Origin: JBGCEZ01 sp045106735
GTDB lineage: Bacteria; Planctomycetota; Phycisphaerae; Phycisphaerales; SM1A02
NCBI GenBank assembly: GCA_045106735.1
Contig: JBGCEZ010000049.1
Coordinates: forward strand, 1 to 52,686
Reading direction: 5' to 3'
DNA: 52,686 bases
Shown: piece after piece, positions 44,480 to 52,686 of the stretch
How positions within the stretch are numbered: the stretch's first letter is position 1
How the letters are laid out: each line of letters opens with the position of its first letter
Position numbers and translations under genes: made by a program
The notes under the pieces: generated by a model
The model's input: the letters and a program-made list of their open reading frames with translations, nothing else
Database searches by the model: none
What the model was told of the DNA's origin: nothing

Positions 44480-45838
44480 ATGAAGAATCACGGCTCGGCG
44501 AACACGCTCACCTTCTTGATCATCATCGCGCTGATTGCCGGCGCGGCCTTCGGCCAGTTCGGCCTGTTCGTTGACGACGCGTCGCAGCGCATCACCGACG
44601 AACACTGGACCAAGATGATCGGCGACCTGGTGCTCATCCGGCCGCTGATGCTGATGATCATCCCCCTGGTCTTTGTCAGTGTGGTGTGCGGCGTGTGTTC
44701 GATCGGCGACCCCAGCAAGCTCGGCGTGGTTGGCGGTTCGACCATCGTCTACTACCTGGCCACGATGCTGATCGCCGTGACCATCGGCGCGACCTTGGTC
44801 ACTGTCATCAAGCCCGGCGAATTGCCGGCCGAGGTGACCGAGAGCCTGGTGAACCAAGGAACGCAGGCCTTCGAGGGCGACACGACGTTCCAGGCCCGCG
44901 TGGCGACCGGCGAGGAAAAGGGACTGGGCGGCGCGTGGCTCAACATCCTTGAGCAAGTGATCCCCAAGAACTTCTTCAAGGAGCTGTCTGAGGGCCGCAC
45001 CCTCGGCGTGATCGTGAGCGCCCTGCTCCTTGGGTTGTCATTGGCCGCCGGGCGAGACGCAACCAAACCGGCCCGCGAGTTCTTCATCGCCCTCTTTGAC
45101 GCGATCATGCGGATCGTCAGCTGGATCATCTGGCTCACCCCCATCGGCGTCTTCATGCTGGTGGCCTGGACCGTGGGCAAGATCGGACTCGGCGAGCTGC
45201 TCGGCCCACTGGGCAAGTACATGGGCACGGTGATCTTCGGCCTGGCCATCCACGGATTGGTGGTCCTGCCGCTGATTCTGTGGGTGCTGAGTCGCAAGAA
45301 TCCGTTCCGCTTCATGTGGCAGATGCGCCGGGCCTTGATGACGGCTTTCGGCATCGACTCGTCGTCGGCCACGCTGCCGGTGACCATTGAGAGCGCGACC
45401 ACCGAGGGCGGCTGCTCCAAGCGGTCGGCGAACTTCGTGCTGCCGCTGGGCGCCGCGATCAACATGGACGGCACCGCCCTGTACGAAGCGGTGGCCGTCG
45501 TCTTCCTCTTCCAGCTCTACGGCATCGACCTGAGTTTCGTCGAGCTGCTCGTGGTGGTCATCACCGCGACCCTGGCGGCAATCGGGGCGGCGGGCATTCC
45601 GTCGGCTGGACTCGTGACGATGGTGATCGTGATCACCGCGGTGAACCAGTCACTCGGAGTCGGCGATGGCGGCCCCGGCAGCCTGCCGCTCACGGCCATC
45701 GGCGTGATCATCGGCGTCGACCGCATCGTCGACATGTGCCGCACGACGGTGAACGTGTGGGGTGACGCCGTGGGCGCGAAGCTCATCACCCGGATCGCCC
45801 CCGATACCGAGGACGACTTCGAGCAGGCGGCGAGCTGA
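44480..45838 (+). CDS. Dicarboxylate/amino acid:cation symporter (DAACS family)
   Basis: 452 residues from the ATG at 44480 (a TTG two codons upstream is less likely). Eight transmembrane helices and two re-entrant loops as in GltPh/GltP/DctA. Signatures: PLMLMIIPLVFVSVVCGVCS, the Ser-rich loop GIDSSSATLPVTIESATTEG, AAINMDGTALYEAVAVVFLF (helix 7 NMDGT sodium/substrate site) and the C-terminal IIGVDRIVDMCRTTVNVWGD with the substrate-binding Asp/Arg/Asn positions. Substrate is glutamate/aspartate or a C4-dicarboxylate, or a neutral amino acid. A strong hairpin follows. Confidence 0.94.
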   Translation: MKNHGSANTLTFLIIIALIAGAAFGQFGLFVDDASQRITDEHWTKMIGDLVLIRPLMLMIIPLVFVSVVCGVCSIGDPSKLGVVGGSTIVYYLATMLIAVTIGATLVTVIKPGELPAEVTESLVNQGTQAFEGDTTFQARVATGEEKGLGGAWLNILEQVIPKNFFKELSEGRTLGVIVSALLLGLSLAAGRDATKPAREFFIALFDAIMRIVSWIIWLTPIGVFMLVAWTVGKIGLGELLGPLGKYMGTVIFGLAIHGLVVLPLILWVLSRKNPFRFMWQMRRALMTAFGIDSSSATLPVTIESATTEGGCSKRSANFVLPLGAAINMDGTALYEAVAVVFLFQLYGIDLSFVELLVVVITATLAAIGAAGIPSAGLVTMVIVITAVNQSLGVGDGGPGSLPLTAIGVIIGVDRIVDMCRTTVNVWGDAVGAKLITRIAPDTEDDFEQAAS

Positions 45839-45928
45839 GCATCGAGACGAACGGGTTCCAGACTGACCGTTCGGAACACCGGTCCAGACCGACTGAGTTC
45901 TCGGGTCATGATTGGTCACTGAACCAAT

Positions 45929-45967
45929 GACACGGGCCCCGGCGTGCAGAACGCCGGGGCCCGTGTC
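45929..45967. terminator. Bidirectional terminator hairpin between symporter and trxB
   Basis: Perfect 17-bp inverted repeat (45929-45945 and 45951-45967) with a 5-base loop (GCAGA), placed between the two convergent genes. It has no U-run on either side but the stem is very stable. Confidence 0.85.
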
Positions 45968-46022
45968 GTCATTCGGATCGTGTCCCGAGTGGGGCGCGTC
46001 AGATACTACGGGTCAAGTGCAT

Positions 46023-46994
46023 TCAGATCAGGCCGTGCTCGCCGAGCCAATGCTCGGCGTCGAGGGCGGCCTGGCAGCCCATGCCGGCGGCGGTGACCGC
46101 CTGGCGGTAGCGGCTGTCGGCCACGTCGCCGGCGGCGAACACGCCAGGCACGTTGGTCGCACTGTCGCGGCCCTTGAGGTCGATGTACTGCTTGTCGTCG
46201 AATTCCAGGCCGGTGCCGGCAAGGAACTTCGTGGCCGGCGTGTGGCCGATGGCCACGAACATGCCGGCGACCGGCAGCTCGCTGACTTCGTCGGTCTTGA
46301 GATTGCGCAGCTTCAGGCCGGTGATCATGTCGTCGCCGAGTACGTCTTCGACCGTCGTGTCCCAGATGACCTCGGCGTTCTCGGCATTGAGGACGCGATC
46401 CTGCATCGCCTTGGACGCACGGAATTCGTCGCGGCGGTGGATGACGTACACCTTGGACGCGAACTTGGTGAGGAAGCTGGCTTCCTCCATCGCGCTGTCG
46501 CCACCACCGATGACGGCCAGCGGCTTGTTGCGGAAGACCGGCAGTGCACCGTCGCAGACCGCGCACGCGCTGACGCCGCCGCCGCTCGTGGCCAGTCGCA
46601 TCTCGTTCTCAAGTCCCAACCAATTCGCCGTCGCGCCAGTGGCAATCACCACGGCGTGGGCCTTGATGGTGTCGCCGCTGCTCGTTTTCAGCACGTGCGG
46701 CGAACCAAACTCGCAGGACTCAATGTCCTCGGGCTTGACCACGGTCCCGAAGCGCTCGGCCTGCTTCTGGAACATCATCATCATTTCAGGACCGGTGACG
46801 CCGTCGGGGAAGCCGGGGTAGTTCTCGACTTCCGTGGTCAGCATCAACTGGCCGCCCGGCAGCACGATCGTCGGCTTCTGCTTGGCCACGCCGATGTAGC
46901 AGACAGGATTGAGGTTGGCCCGAGCCGCATAGATCGCGGCGGTCCAGCCGGCAGGTCCACTGCCGATGATGACCAGGGGATGCACATCGCTCAT
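46023..46994 (-). CDS. trxB: Thioredoxin reductase
   Basis: 323 residues. NADPH-dependent FAD disulfide reductase. Motifs: FAD loop VIIGSGPAGWTAAIYAARAN, PGGQLMLTTEVENYPGFPDG, the redox pair Cys-Ala-Val-Cys in SACAVCDGALPVFR, the NADPH loop AVIGGGDSAMEEASFLTKFA with VIHRRDEFRAS, and the closing FAADVADS-type motif VFAAGDVADSRYRQAV. No thioredoxin gene is next to it. Start at 46994 has AGGA 14 bases upstream and a small hairpin in front. Confidence 0.97.
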   Translation of the reverse strand: MSDVHPLVIIGSGPAGWTAAIYAARANLNPVCYIGVAKQKPTIVLPGGQLMLTTEVENYPGFPDGVTGPEMMMMFQKQAERFGTVVKPEDIESCEFGSPHVLKTSSGDTIKAHAVVIATGATANWLGLENEMRLATSGGGVSACAVCDGALPVFRNKPLAVIGGGDSAMEEASFLTKFASKVYVIHRRDEFRASKAMQDRVLNAENAEVIWDTTVEDVLGDDMITGLKLRNLKTDEVSELPVAGMFVAIGHTPATKFLAGTGLEFDDKQYIDLKGRDSATNVPGVFAAGDVADSRYRQAVTAAGMGCQAALDAEHWLGEHGLI

Positions 46995-47414
46995 GGGGCG
47001 GGATTCCTACGGCCCCGGTGACGCATCACCGGGCGGGTTCGTGGAGGCGTGGATGGGATTCAGGTTCAGGTCGAGGAAGTCGCACAACCGGCCCCGAGGC
47101 CGGATTGTTCCCGCCGGCGTCTCGGGCCGCGTCCGGGGCGATCGGGGCGTCCGGGGGGGGCGACGTTCGGCGGCGAGTTCCGCGTGATCAGGGCCGAACA
47201 CCCGAAGTGGGCTTTCTGCTCGGCCGACGGGTCGAGACGGCACGTCCGACGCCGGCGGCCCGGACAACGGCCTCGAAGAGCCGGGTGTCGCGACCGGTGC
47301 GTCGAGGCGGACCCGCACCGCAGCACGCCGGGGCGCGGCGGCCAGGTATCGCCGGACGTGCGGAGCATTCCGTCATTCCGCCCTTCCGCCACCACGCCAC
47401 GCGCCCGCCATCGG
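46995..47414. other. Upstream region of trxB, no gene seen
   Basis: 420 bases between the trxB start and the stop of the exported unknown gene (both minus). It holds one short perfect hairpin near trxB (47014-47033); the remainder shows only random-looking open frames. Confidence 0.5.
47014..47033 (-). promoter_or_regulatory. Hairpin in the trxB 5' region
   Basis: CCCGGTGA/TCACCGGG, an 8-bp perfect stem with a 4-base loop, 20 bases before the trxB start codon. It could affect mRNA stability, bind a regulator, or be a remnant terminator. Confidence 0.4.
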
Positions 47415-48905
47415 TCAGGGACGCAGGCCCTGCTCGCGTTGCAGCGCCTTCAGCGGCGGCCAGAAGACGATGTCCGCTTCTTCGCCGGTGACGCTGGCCG
47501 AGTCGGAGTGCGTCTCACCGCGGTTGTCCGCCCGGTCGGGACCGCGCGAATACAGGAAGCCGGTCCCCGACTCCACGCGGACGCGGCCGAAGGGCGTATC
47601 GACCCGGGTGACGCCGTCGAGCCGGCGGTACTTGAACGGGGCGAACTCGCGGTCGTACGGATCACGGTTGCTGCGGGCCCGAACGGCGAGGGCGTAGGTC
47701 GCCTCGATGTCGGTCGGGAAGCCGGAGAATCGCTTGTCGTACGCGCACAGGCCAGCGGCCATGATTGTCCCTTGCGTGGCCGAGTAGAGGTAGTCGCGAA
47801 CCGAAAACAGTCCCTGGACGTCCTCGATCGAGTACAGCACCGCGGCGAAGCGGATCGGGTTCGTACGGTCCCATTCGGACGGAATCGACAGGATCGCGTC
47901 GTATTCCTGGACGCGCCAGCGACGCCACCAATCGTCGTACACCAGGTCCAACCGCTCGAGCGACGAGTCGAGGCTGTCGTGGATGTCGGCGATCAAACGC
48001 CAACGGCGGCCGGCACCGAACACGGTCAGCGGCTCGAGTCCTGACTGGCGGGACGCAAACGTGAGCGCGAACTTGTCGCGGTCGGCCTGTCCACTTCGGT
48101 CGAAGACGCTCTTGAGCAACTCGACGGCGACCGCCTTGTCACCTTCGGGCATCAACAGCCGACCTCGGTCGGGGCGGAGGAACGGCAGGTCGTTGCGGGC
48201 GATCGTGGCGAAGCGGTCGCTCGAGATCGCGTCGCGATAGAGGTAGAAGACGTCCCGCAGATTGTCCAGGCTGCCGGTCAGCAGCGTGATCATGTAGTCC
48301 TGCTCGGAGCGGAACTCGCGGTCACAGCACTGCCGCAGCAAGAACGTGGTGGCCAGGGCGAGGTCCAGGCCGTCGTCCGCCCGTCCGAGCTCCATCAGCC
48401 GGTACATCTCAGCGGTGGCGAAGGCAGTGATGCCGTCCATCGCGTCCAGCCACGGGAAGCGGACCACGGTCAGATCGCCACCTTCGGCGACGTTGGCGCT
48501 GATGCCGGCTTCGCGGTACTTCGAGGCGACGGCGTCCTCGCCGTATGGCAGACCGAACAGCGTCCGGTTGCGCGACTCGAGGATCGCGGCGGCCAAGTCG
48601 CCATTGGACTCGGCCCAACCGGAAATCTCGTCCCAGCGTTCCATGCCCGGATGCACGGTGAACAGGTTGAATGCCTGGCCCACCGGAATCGGCGGCGGCG
48701 ACGTCTCAAGCCAGGCATCGAAGACGAGTTGCCAACTCTTGACATCGTCGGTGGTGTTCACCGAGTCGGTCTGGTTCAGCGCGTCGAGCATGCCGGCCAC
48801 GTCTTGGCCGGACGCACTGCTCGGTCCAGCAAGTACGGGAATCGCAAGCACGGCAGCGCCGGCGATGCGTCGGATGGCGTAGGCAGCAGAGGGGAAGCTC
48901 AGCAC
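47415..48905 (-). CDS. Exported protein of unknown function
   Basis: 496 residues from a GTG at 48905 (GGAG 11 bases upstream); a longer frame to 49247 would bury the signal peptide. The signal peptide is VLSFPSAAYAIRRIAGAAVL followed by AIPVLAGPSSASG. The mature protein is soluble, Trp/Tyr/Asp-rich and mostly helical: SWQLVFDAWLETSPPPIPVG, NGDLAAAILESRNRTLFGLP, LATTFLLRQCCDREFRSEQD, YDDWWRRWRVQEYDAILSIP. I recognise no catalytic motif. The layout, with repeated references to whole-protein turns, resembles large planctomycete periplasmic proteins of unknown role. It lies alone between trxB and the ABC importer. Confidence 0.75.
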   Translation of the reverse strand: MLSFPSAAYAIRRIAGAAVLAIPVLAGPSSASGQDVAGMLDALNQTDSVNTTDDVKSWQLVFDAWLETSPPPIPVGQAFNLFTVHPGMERWDEISGWAESNGDLAAAILESRNRTLFGLPYGEDAVASKYREAGISANVAEGGDLTVVRFPWLDAMDGITAFATAEMYRLMELGRADDGLDLALATTFLLRQCCDREFRSEQDYMITLLTGSLDNLRDVFYLYRDAISSDRFATIARNDLPFLRPDRGRLLMPEGDKAVAVELLKSVFDRSGQADRDKFALTFASRQSGLEPLTVFGAGRRWRLIADIHDSLDSSLERLDLVYDDWWRRWRVQEYDAILSIPSEWDRTNPIRFAAVLYSIEDVQGLFSVRDYLYSATQGTIMAAGLCAYDKRFSGFPTDIEATYALAVRARSNRDPYDREFAPFKYRRLDGVTRVDTPFGRVRVESGTGFLYSRGPDRADNRGETHSDSASVTGEEADIVFWPPLKALQREQGLRP

Positions 48906-49083
48906 GAGGGCACTCCGTTCGGGCCTCGGTCGGGTTCGAGATGCGGAATCGAGACTGTAGCACAACCGTGCGGGATCCACCCGGTGGCTTCGGCCGACGA
49001 TCCGTCGATGCGAGGCGGTGCTCCCAACGGTCGTCCGGCCGCCGATTCGGACCGCACCGGGCGAAGGTTCCCTCGCGTCTCCC

Positions 49084-50136
49084 TCAGAGGACGATCCAGC
49101 CGTCGGTGCCTGGGGCTCGCGGCATGGCTGACCACACCACGACCGGGCCATCCGGGGATCGTTCGTCGTCGACGCCTGGGGCCACGTCGAGTCCCGGCTT
49201 CCCGACTGAACCGTTCGCTGCGCTCCCACCCGGCACGGGGCGCCCATCGAGCAGCACTACGTCGAGATGCCATCCCCCGCCGACGTATCGCTGGCCGACG
49301 ACCCGGGCGGGTCGGCCACCAGGAGGAGCCGTCACGGTCGCCGCCGCAGAACCCGTTTCAGGATCCACCGACGACCCGAAGGCCAGTGATCGCGGCCGCA
49401 CGATCCGGCCATCCACTTGGCTGGCCGGCCCGAGCATTCGGGCCACGCCGACGTCGACCGGGCCATCGTGCACCGACTGGGGCGAACCGATCTGCCGCAC
49501 GGAACCCTCGGCCAGGACAATGAGCCGGTCGGCCAACCCCATCGCTTCCGCGGGATGATGGGTCGCCATCACGATGCCGATGCCCGGCCGGGTGGCCCGC
49601 ACGGCGTGCAGTGCTTCGAGCGTTGCCCGGCGCGCCGGACCATCGAGGTGGGCCATCGGTTCATCCAACAGCAACCACGCCGGATCCACGGCCAGGGCCC
49701 GGGCCAGCGCCAGCCGGCGACGTTCGCCGCCGGAGAGGCCAGACGGCCGCCGGGCCGACATCTCGGCAAGGCCGACGGACCCGAGCAACTCGATGGCCCG
49801 GGTTCGGGACGCCCCCACAAGCTCCAGATGAGCACGGGCGGTGAGGTGGCCCCAGAGCGCATCGTCCTGCAGCATCAGCCCCACGCGCCCGGATCCCGAC
49901 ACCGGCGACCCACCGTCGATCAGTCCTGAAAGCACGCCGATCAGCGTCGACTTGCCCGATCCGCTCGGCCCGACGATCGCGCTCACTGCAGCCGGTTCAA
50001 AGCTCAAGGGTCCCGTCCGCAACGCGCCGGCCACGTCGATGGCGGCGACGGAGAGTGATGCGCGAGCACCAGCTTCCGGCTCGCGGTCGTGCGTTAGAGC
50101 AGCGTTGGGGGAAGCCGCCGTCACTCGGTCCATCAT
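49084..50136 (-). CDS. ABC transporter ATP-binding protein (Fe(III)/thiamine type)
   Basis: 350 residues. Nucleotide-binding domain with Walker A VGPSGSGKSTLIGVLSGLID, Q-loop GLMLQDDALWGHLT, signature PSGLSGGERRRLALARALAV, Walker B AWLLLDEPMAHLDGPARR and switch His in IVMATHHPAEAMGLADR. A C-terminal TOBE-like region of about 120 residues follows (VDGRIVRPRSLAF onward). Third gene of the operon, 12 bases after the permease. It would power uptake by the permease and binding protein encoded upstream. Confidence 0.92.
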   Translation of the reverse strand: MMDRVTAASPNAALTHDREPEAGARASLSVAAIDVAGALRTGPLSFEPAAVSAIVGPSGSGKSTLIGVLSGLIDGGSPVSGSGRVGLMLQDDALWGHLTARAHLELVGASRTRAIELLGSVGLAEMSARRPSGLSGGERRRLALARALAVDPAWLLLDEPMAHLDGPARRATLEALHAVRATRPGIGIVMATHHPAEAMGLADRLIVLAEGSVRQIGSPQSVHDGPVDVGVARMLGPASQVDGRIVRPRSLAFGSSVDPETGSAAATVTAPPGGRPARVVGQRYVGGGWHLDVVLLDGRPVPGGSAANGSVGKPGLDVAPGVDDERSPDGPVVVWSAMPRAPGTDGWIVL

Positions 50137-50148
50137 CGGTCATCCTCT

Positions 50149-51693
50149 TCAATCAAAACGAGGGCCAGCCAGGCCCGCCAGTCCACGACCAATCGCGGCC
50201 AACACCACCGATGCAATTCCGGCGAACACCAACGCACTGCCGGCGGCGACCAAGGCCGACGCGGCCACGAGCGACTGCGGGGCCGTGTGCAACAGCGTCG
50301 ACAAGCGGACACCGGCGGTGGTGAATCCCGGCGGACCAAGCAGGACGGCGACGTCGGCGTCGGCCATGCACACAAGCGTGCAGACCACGAACGCGGCGAT
50401 CATTGACGGACCGCGCCGCGGCCACGTCAGCCGCGCCGCACGGCGGACCGCCGTCACCCCGAGGACGCCGGCCAGTTCAGCTTCGCGTCGCTGGGCCGCC
50501 GCGCCCACCAGGACGATGACCGTCGCGATCGGGAGCGCCCGGATGGTCCACACGACCACGAGCGGACCAAGGCCGTCGAGCCAGCCGGCTCCTGGCCCGC
50601 CACTGAGCACGGCCAGCAGGTTGAGGCCCGGGATCGCCGCCGGGACGACCACCGTCGCCACCGCGGCGGGTACCAGGGTTCCACGTCCCCGGCGCCGGGC
50701 CACGGACCATCCGGCGGCCAGCAACCACCCGCCGCCGGCGGAGAGCCCGCCGGCCAGCATCGCCGGCCAGATCGTGCGCCGAAGCTCAGGTCCCATGGTT
50801 CGCATGGCCTCTTCCAACTGGGCGGGGCCGTCGAGAACCAGCAGCAAGGCCACAACGGGCGGCGCCGCGGGGACGAGCGCGATGATCCACTTGGCCGAGG
50901 CTCGGGGCTTGTCGCGTGACGGCCGCGAGAGGCGGTCCGGCCGATCCGACCCGGGCGCCGCGGCCCATCCACCTCGCCGGGCGGACCAAGCGATGGCCAC
51001 CGACACCAGCCCGGCGAGCACGAGCACGGGAGCGCCGAGCGCCGCGGCGCCGGTTGCGTCGAGCAAGGCCGCATGCTGCAAGAGAATCTGCGTTCCCCAC
51101 GTCGACACGAGCAGCAAGCCCGGCGTGACGTGGTCCCCGATGACCATGACGCCGGCCAAGCCGATCGCGGCCAGACCCGCGGGAAGCATGGGACGCCACT
51201 GCAAGTTCCATCGCGCCCGCCGCACCGGCATCACGCGGTGGACGGGATCGTCGGCGGCATTCTGAATCGGCGTCATCCACGCCACCAACGCGACGAGTCC
51301 GGCGAATCGGAGGCCGGTGACCGGGGCGGCAACCCAGGGCGAGGCAATCGACCACGGACGGCCGAGGATCTCGGTCGAGCCGATGATGGCCCGCCACCCG
51401 GAAGCGTGCAGGGCCGCGGGCAACACCATCGGCACCAGGGCGACCGCGACCGCGACGCCGCCGAGGCGACCGATCGGCCATCCGGCCAGCAACGCGATCG
51501 CGGCGGCCAGGGCGGCGAATCCGAGCGAGCCGGGCAGAACCGGCAGCGCGCTCGCCAGTGCCGCCCGGCCCTCGGGCGCGACGCTCGCGGGCAGGACGCC
51601 GACGACGCTGATGAGCATCAACGCGGCCAGCGCTTCGGCCGCGATCCGCGCCAGGTTCGAGCCACGGTCGGCCGGACCGGCCACGCGCCTCAT
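50149..51693 (-). CDS. ABC transporter permease, FbpB/ThiP type
   Basis: 514 residues from the ATG at 51693, which overlaps the binding-protein stop as ATGA. About twelve transmembrane helices in two similar halves, as in the fused permeases of Fe(III) and thiamine importers. The EAA-like coupling loops are weakly visible in AADDPVHRVMPVRRARWNLQ and AAQRREAELAGVLGVTAVRR with following AARLTWP. A Pro/Arg/Asp-rich cytoplasmic linker (GSDRPDRLSRPSRDKPRASA) joins the halves. Confidence 0.88.
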   Translation of the reverse strand: MRRVAGPADRGSNLARIAAEALAALMLISVVGVLPASVAPEGRAALASALPVLPGSLGFAALAAAIALLAGWPIGRLGGVAVAVALVPMVLPAALHASGWRAIIGSTEILGRPWSIASPWVAAPVTGLRFAGLVALVAWMTPIQNAADDPVHRVMPVRRARWNLQWRPMLPAGLAAIGLAGVMVIGDHVTPGLLLVSTWGTQILLQHAALLDATGAAALGAPVLVLAGLVSVAIAWSARRGGWAAAPGSDRPDRLSRPSRDKPRASAKWIIALVPAAPPVVALLLVLDGPAQLEEAMRTMGPELRRTIWPAMLAGGLSAGGGWLLAAGWSVARRRGRGTLVPAAVATVVVPAAIPGLNLLAVLSGGPGAGWLDGLGPLVVVWTIRALPIATVIVLVGAAAQRREAELAGVLGVTAVRRAARLTWPRRGPSMIAAFVVCTLVCMADADVAVLLGPPGFTTAGVRLSTLLHTAPQSLVAASALVAAGSALVFAGIASVVLAAIGRGLAGLAGPRFD

Positions 51694-52686
51694 CGGTCCA
51701 TTCCCGCCCGGCGAAGCAGCGCGACCAGTGCATCGCGTTCGGCCCCGGCCCGGACGAAATCCACCTCCATCGCCCGTCCGCCCCGCCATCGATCCCACGG
51801 GGTTTCGACGTCGGCCAGATCGCGGGCCAGCGGGATCTGGGCCGCCCGACCCGCGGCCAAGGCGCGCTCGGTCGAGGCCGAGAGCAGATGATCGATCAAT
51901 CGCCGACCGGTCGCGGGATTGGGGGCGCCCCGGAGCAGCGCGGCGGTATTCGGGATGAGGGCGATGCCGTCACGGGAAGCGTCCGGCGGACGAATACTCA
52001 GGTCCGCCCCGTCCAGCCGGCCGCCGTGGGCGTCGTCCGTATCCGTCAGGCCGCCGGCGGCGGTGCCGTCGGCCACCATGTCCCGCACCGGCCCATTGCC
52101 GGGAACGATCGCCACGCCCGCCTCGCGCATCGATCGCAGCCAATCCTCGAGGCGCTTCTCGCCCCAGACTTGCCGCAGCATTCCCATGTGCGTGAACGTG
52201 GTGCCGAAGAACGGCCGCGCGAACGCGAGCTGCGGCCCGAGCCGCGGATCGGCAAAGTCCGCGAGTCCTCGGAGCGGCAGCCCGCGGCCCGGACGCGCAA
52301 CCAAGACGCGGGCCCGGGCGGCGAACGAGGTCCAGAGTCCGTCCGGGCCCCGGTGCGGGGCATCAAAGCGATCCGTCTCGATGCTCCGGTGGGGCTCGAG
52401 CAAGCCCCGGGCCGCGAGGGTCGCGGTCTGCACCGGTTCGTTGTTCCACAGCACGTCCGCTCCGGGATTTCCGTTCCGGGCGATGACCGCGTTGATCAAT
52501 CCCGTGGTCTTGGACGCCTCGGTGTCGTACCGAGCCCGCACCCGAATGCCGGTCGCGCGTTCAAACGCCCGGAGCACTGGTTCGGCGTGGATCCGATCGT
52601 GGGCGGTCAGGACCACCACGCTTCCGGGCGATGCAGCACGACGCCCGCATCCCGCGGTCCACAGTGCGCTGGTCGCCACACCACCC
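51690..52686 (-). CDS. Periplasmic substrate-binding lipoprotein, Fe(III)-binding type (5' end outside window)
   Basis: At least 329 residues; the frame is open to the window edge, and a GTG at 52679 would cut the signal sequence, so the true start lies outside. The visible N-terminus ATSALWTAGCGRR looks like the end of a lipobox. The mature part begins VVVLTAHDRIHAEPVLRAFE and continues TGIRVRARYDTEASKTTGLI with GADVLWNNEP, the lobe-1 pattern of FbpA/FutA-like Fe(III)-binding proteins (extracellular solute-binding family 1/6). FarPFFGTTFTHMG-type segment follows. With the permease and ATPase downstream it forms a complete importer; substrate is likely ferric iron but unproven. Confidence 0.88.
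   Translation of the reverse strand, partial: GGVATSALWTAGCGRRAASPGSVVVLTAHDRIHAEPVLRAFERATGIRVRARYDTEASKTTGLINAVIARNGNPGADVLWNNEPVQTATLAARGLLEPHRSIETDRFDAPHRGPDGLWTSFAARARVLVARPGRGLPLRGLADFADPRLGPQLAFARPFFGTTFTHMGMLRQVWGEKRLEDWLRSMREAGVAIVPGNGPVRDMVADGTAAGGLTDTDDAHGGRLDGADLSIRPPDASRDGIALIPNTAALLRGAPNPATGRRLIDHLLSASTERALAAGRAAQIPLARDLADVETPWDRWRGGRAMEVDFVRAGAERDALVALLRRAGMDR

Noticed and set aside
48906..49247. N-terminal extension of the exported unknown protein
   Set aside because: It would place the signal peptide about 110 residues inside the protein.

Overview
The window is 52.7 kb of GC-rich bacterial chromosome, most likely from a planctomycete of the Phycisphaerae type. This is inferred from a secreted protein ending in a dockerin-like repeat, small zinc-ribbon/membrane proteins, a lone pseudopilin next to an ECF sigma factor, low-complexity Ala/Pro/Ser linkers in many proteins, and peptidoglycan genes with a diaminopimelate-type MurE. 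There are no rRNA or tRNA genes, insertion sequences, integrases or CRISPR arrays that I could find. Genes are tightly packed and often overlap as ATGA or GTGA.

Layout. 1-4.1 kb: tail of a membrane protein, a membrane protein, a YfcE-type phosphoesterase, a GNAT acetyltransferase and a secreted dockerin-tailed protein. 4.3-9.9 kb: an isopenicillin-N-epimerase-like PLP enzyme, a promoter with an overlapping inverted repeat, LexA with an intrinsic terminator, a zinc-ribbon membrane protein and an M29 aminopeptidase. 9.2-12.3 kb (minus): ECF sigma factor, membrane anti-sigma-like protein and pseudopilin, translationally coupled. 12.3-17.9 kb (plus): LhgO-like FAD oxidase, a lipoprotein joining a Cys-x5-Arg phosphatase to a cytochrome c'-like end, a zinc-ribbon protein, and a dienelactone-hydrolase homologue that lacks its nucleophile. 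17.9-24.5 kb: membrane protein, SLC13/RCK transporter, L,D-transpeptidase, NeuC-type epimerase and a methyltransferase.

The most striking part is 24.4-32.8 kb, a minus-strand histidine operon: leader peptide, hisG, hisC-hisB fusion, hisH, hisF, one 907-residue HisA-HisI-HisE-HisD polypeptide, then apt. Five polypeptides cover every step except histidinol-phosphate phosphatase (hisN). In front lies a consensus-like promoter whose predicted start falls on the ATG of a 26-residue leader peptide with six His in ten residues, followed by segments that can fold as mutually exclusive antiterminator and terminator. This looks like a classical ribosome-stalling his attenuator with a leaderless leader peptide.

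Upstream of it (32.8-41 kb, minus) is a cell-wall operon: class B PBP, RodA-type SEDS polymerase, MurE, MurF and MraY. This is a shortened dcw-like cluster with a PBP2/RodA pair in the place where ftsI usually sits. The remainder holds aat, a divergent asparagine synthetase, a dicarboxylate/amino-acid:cation symporter, a strong bidirectional hairpin, thioredoxin reductase, an unknown exported protein, and a three-gene Fe(III)-type ABC importer whose binding-protein gene runs off the right end.

Short tandem repeats are frequent. Those inside genes have units divisible by three, while the two largest intergenic ones are both 11 bp.
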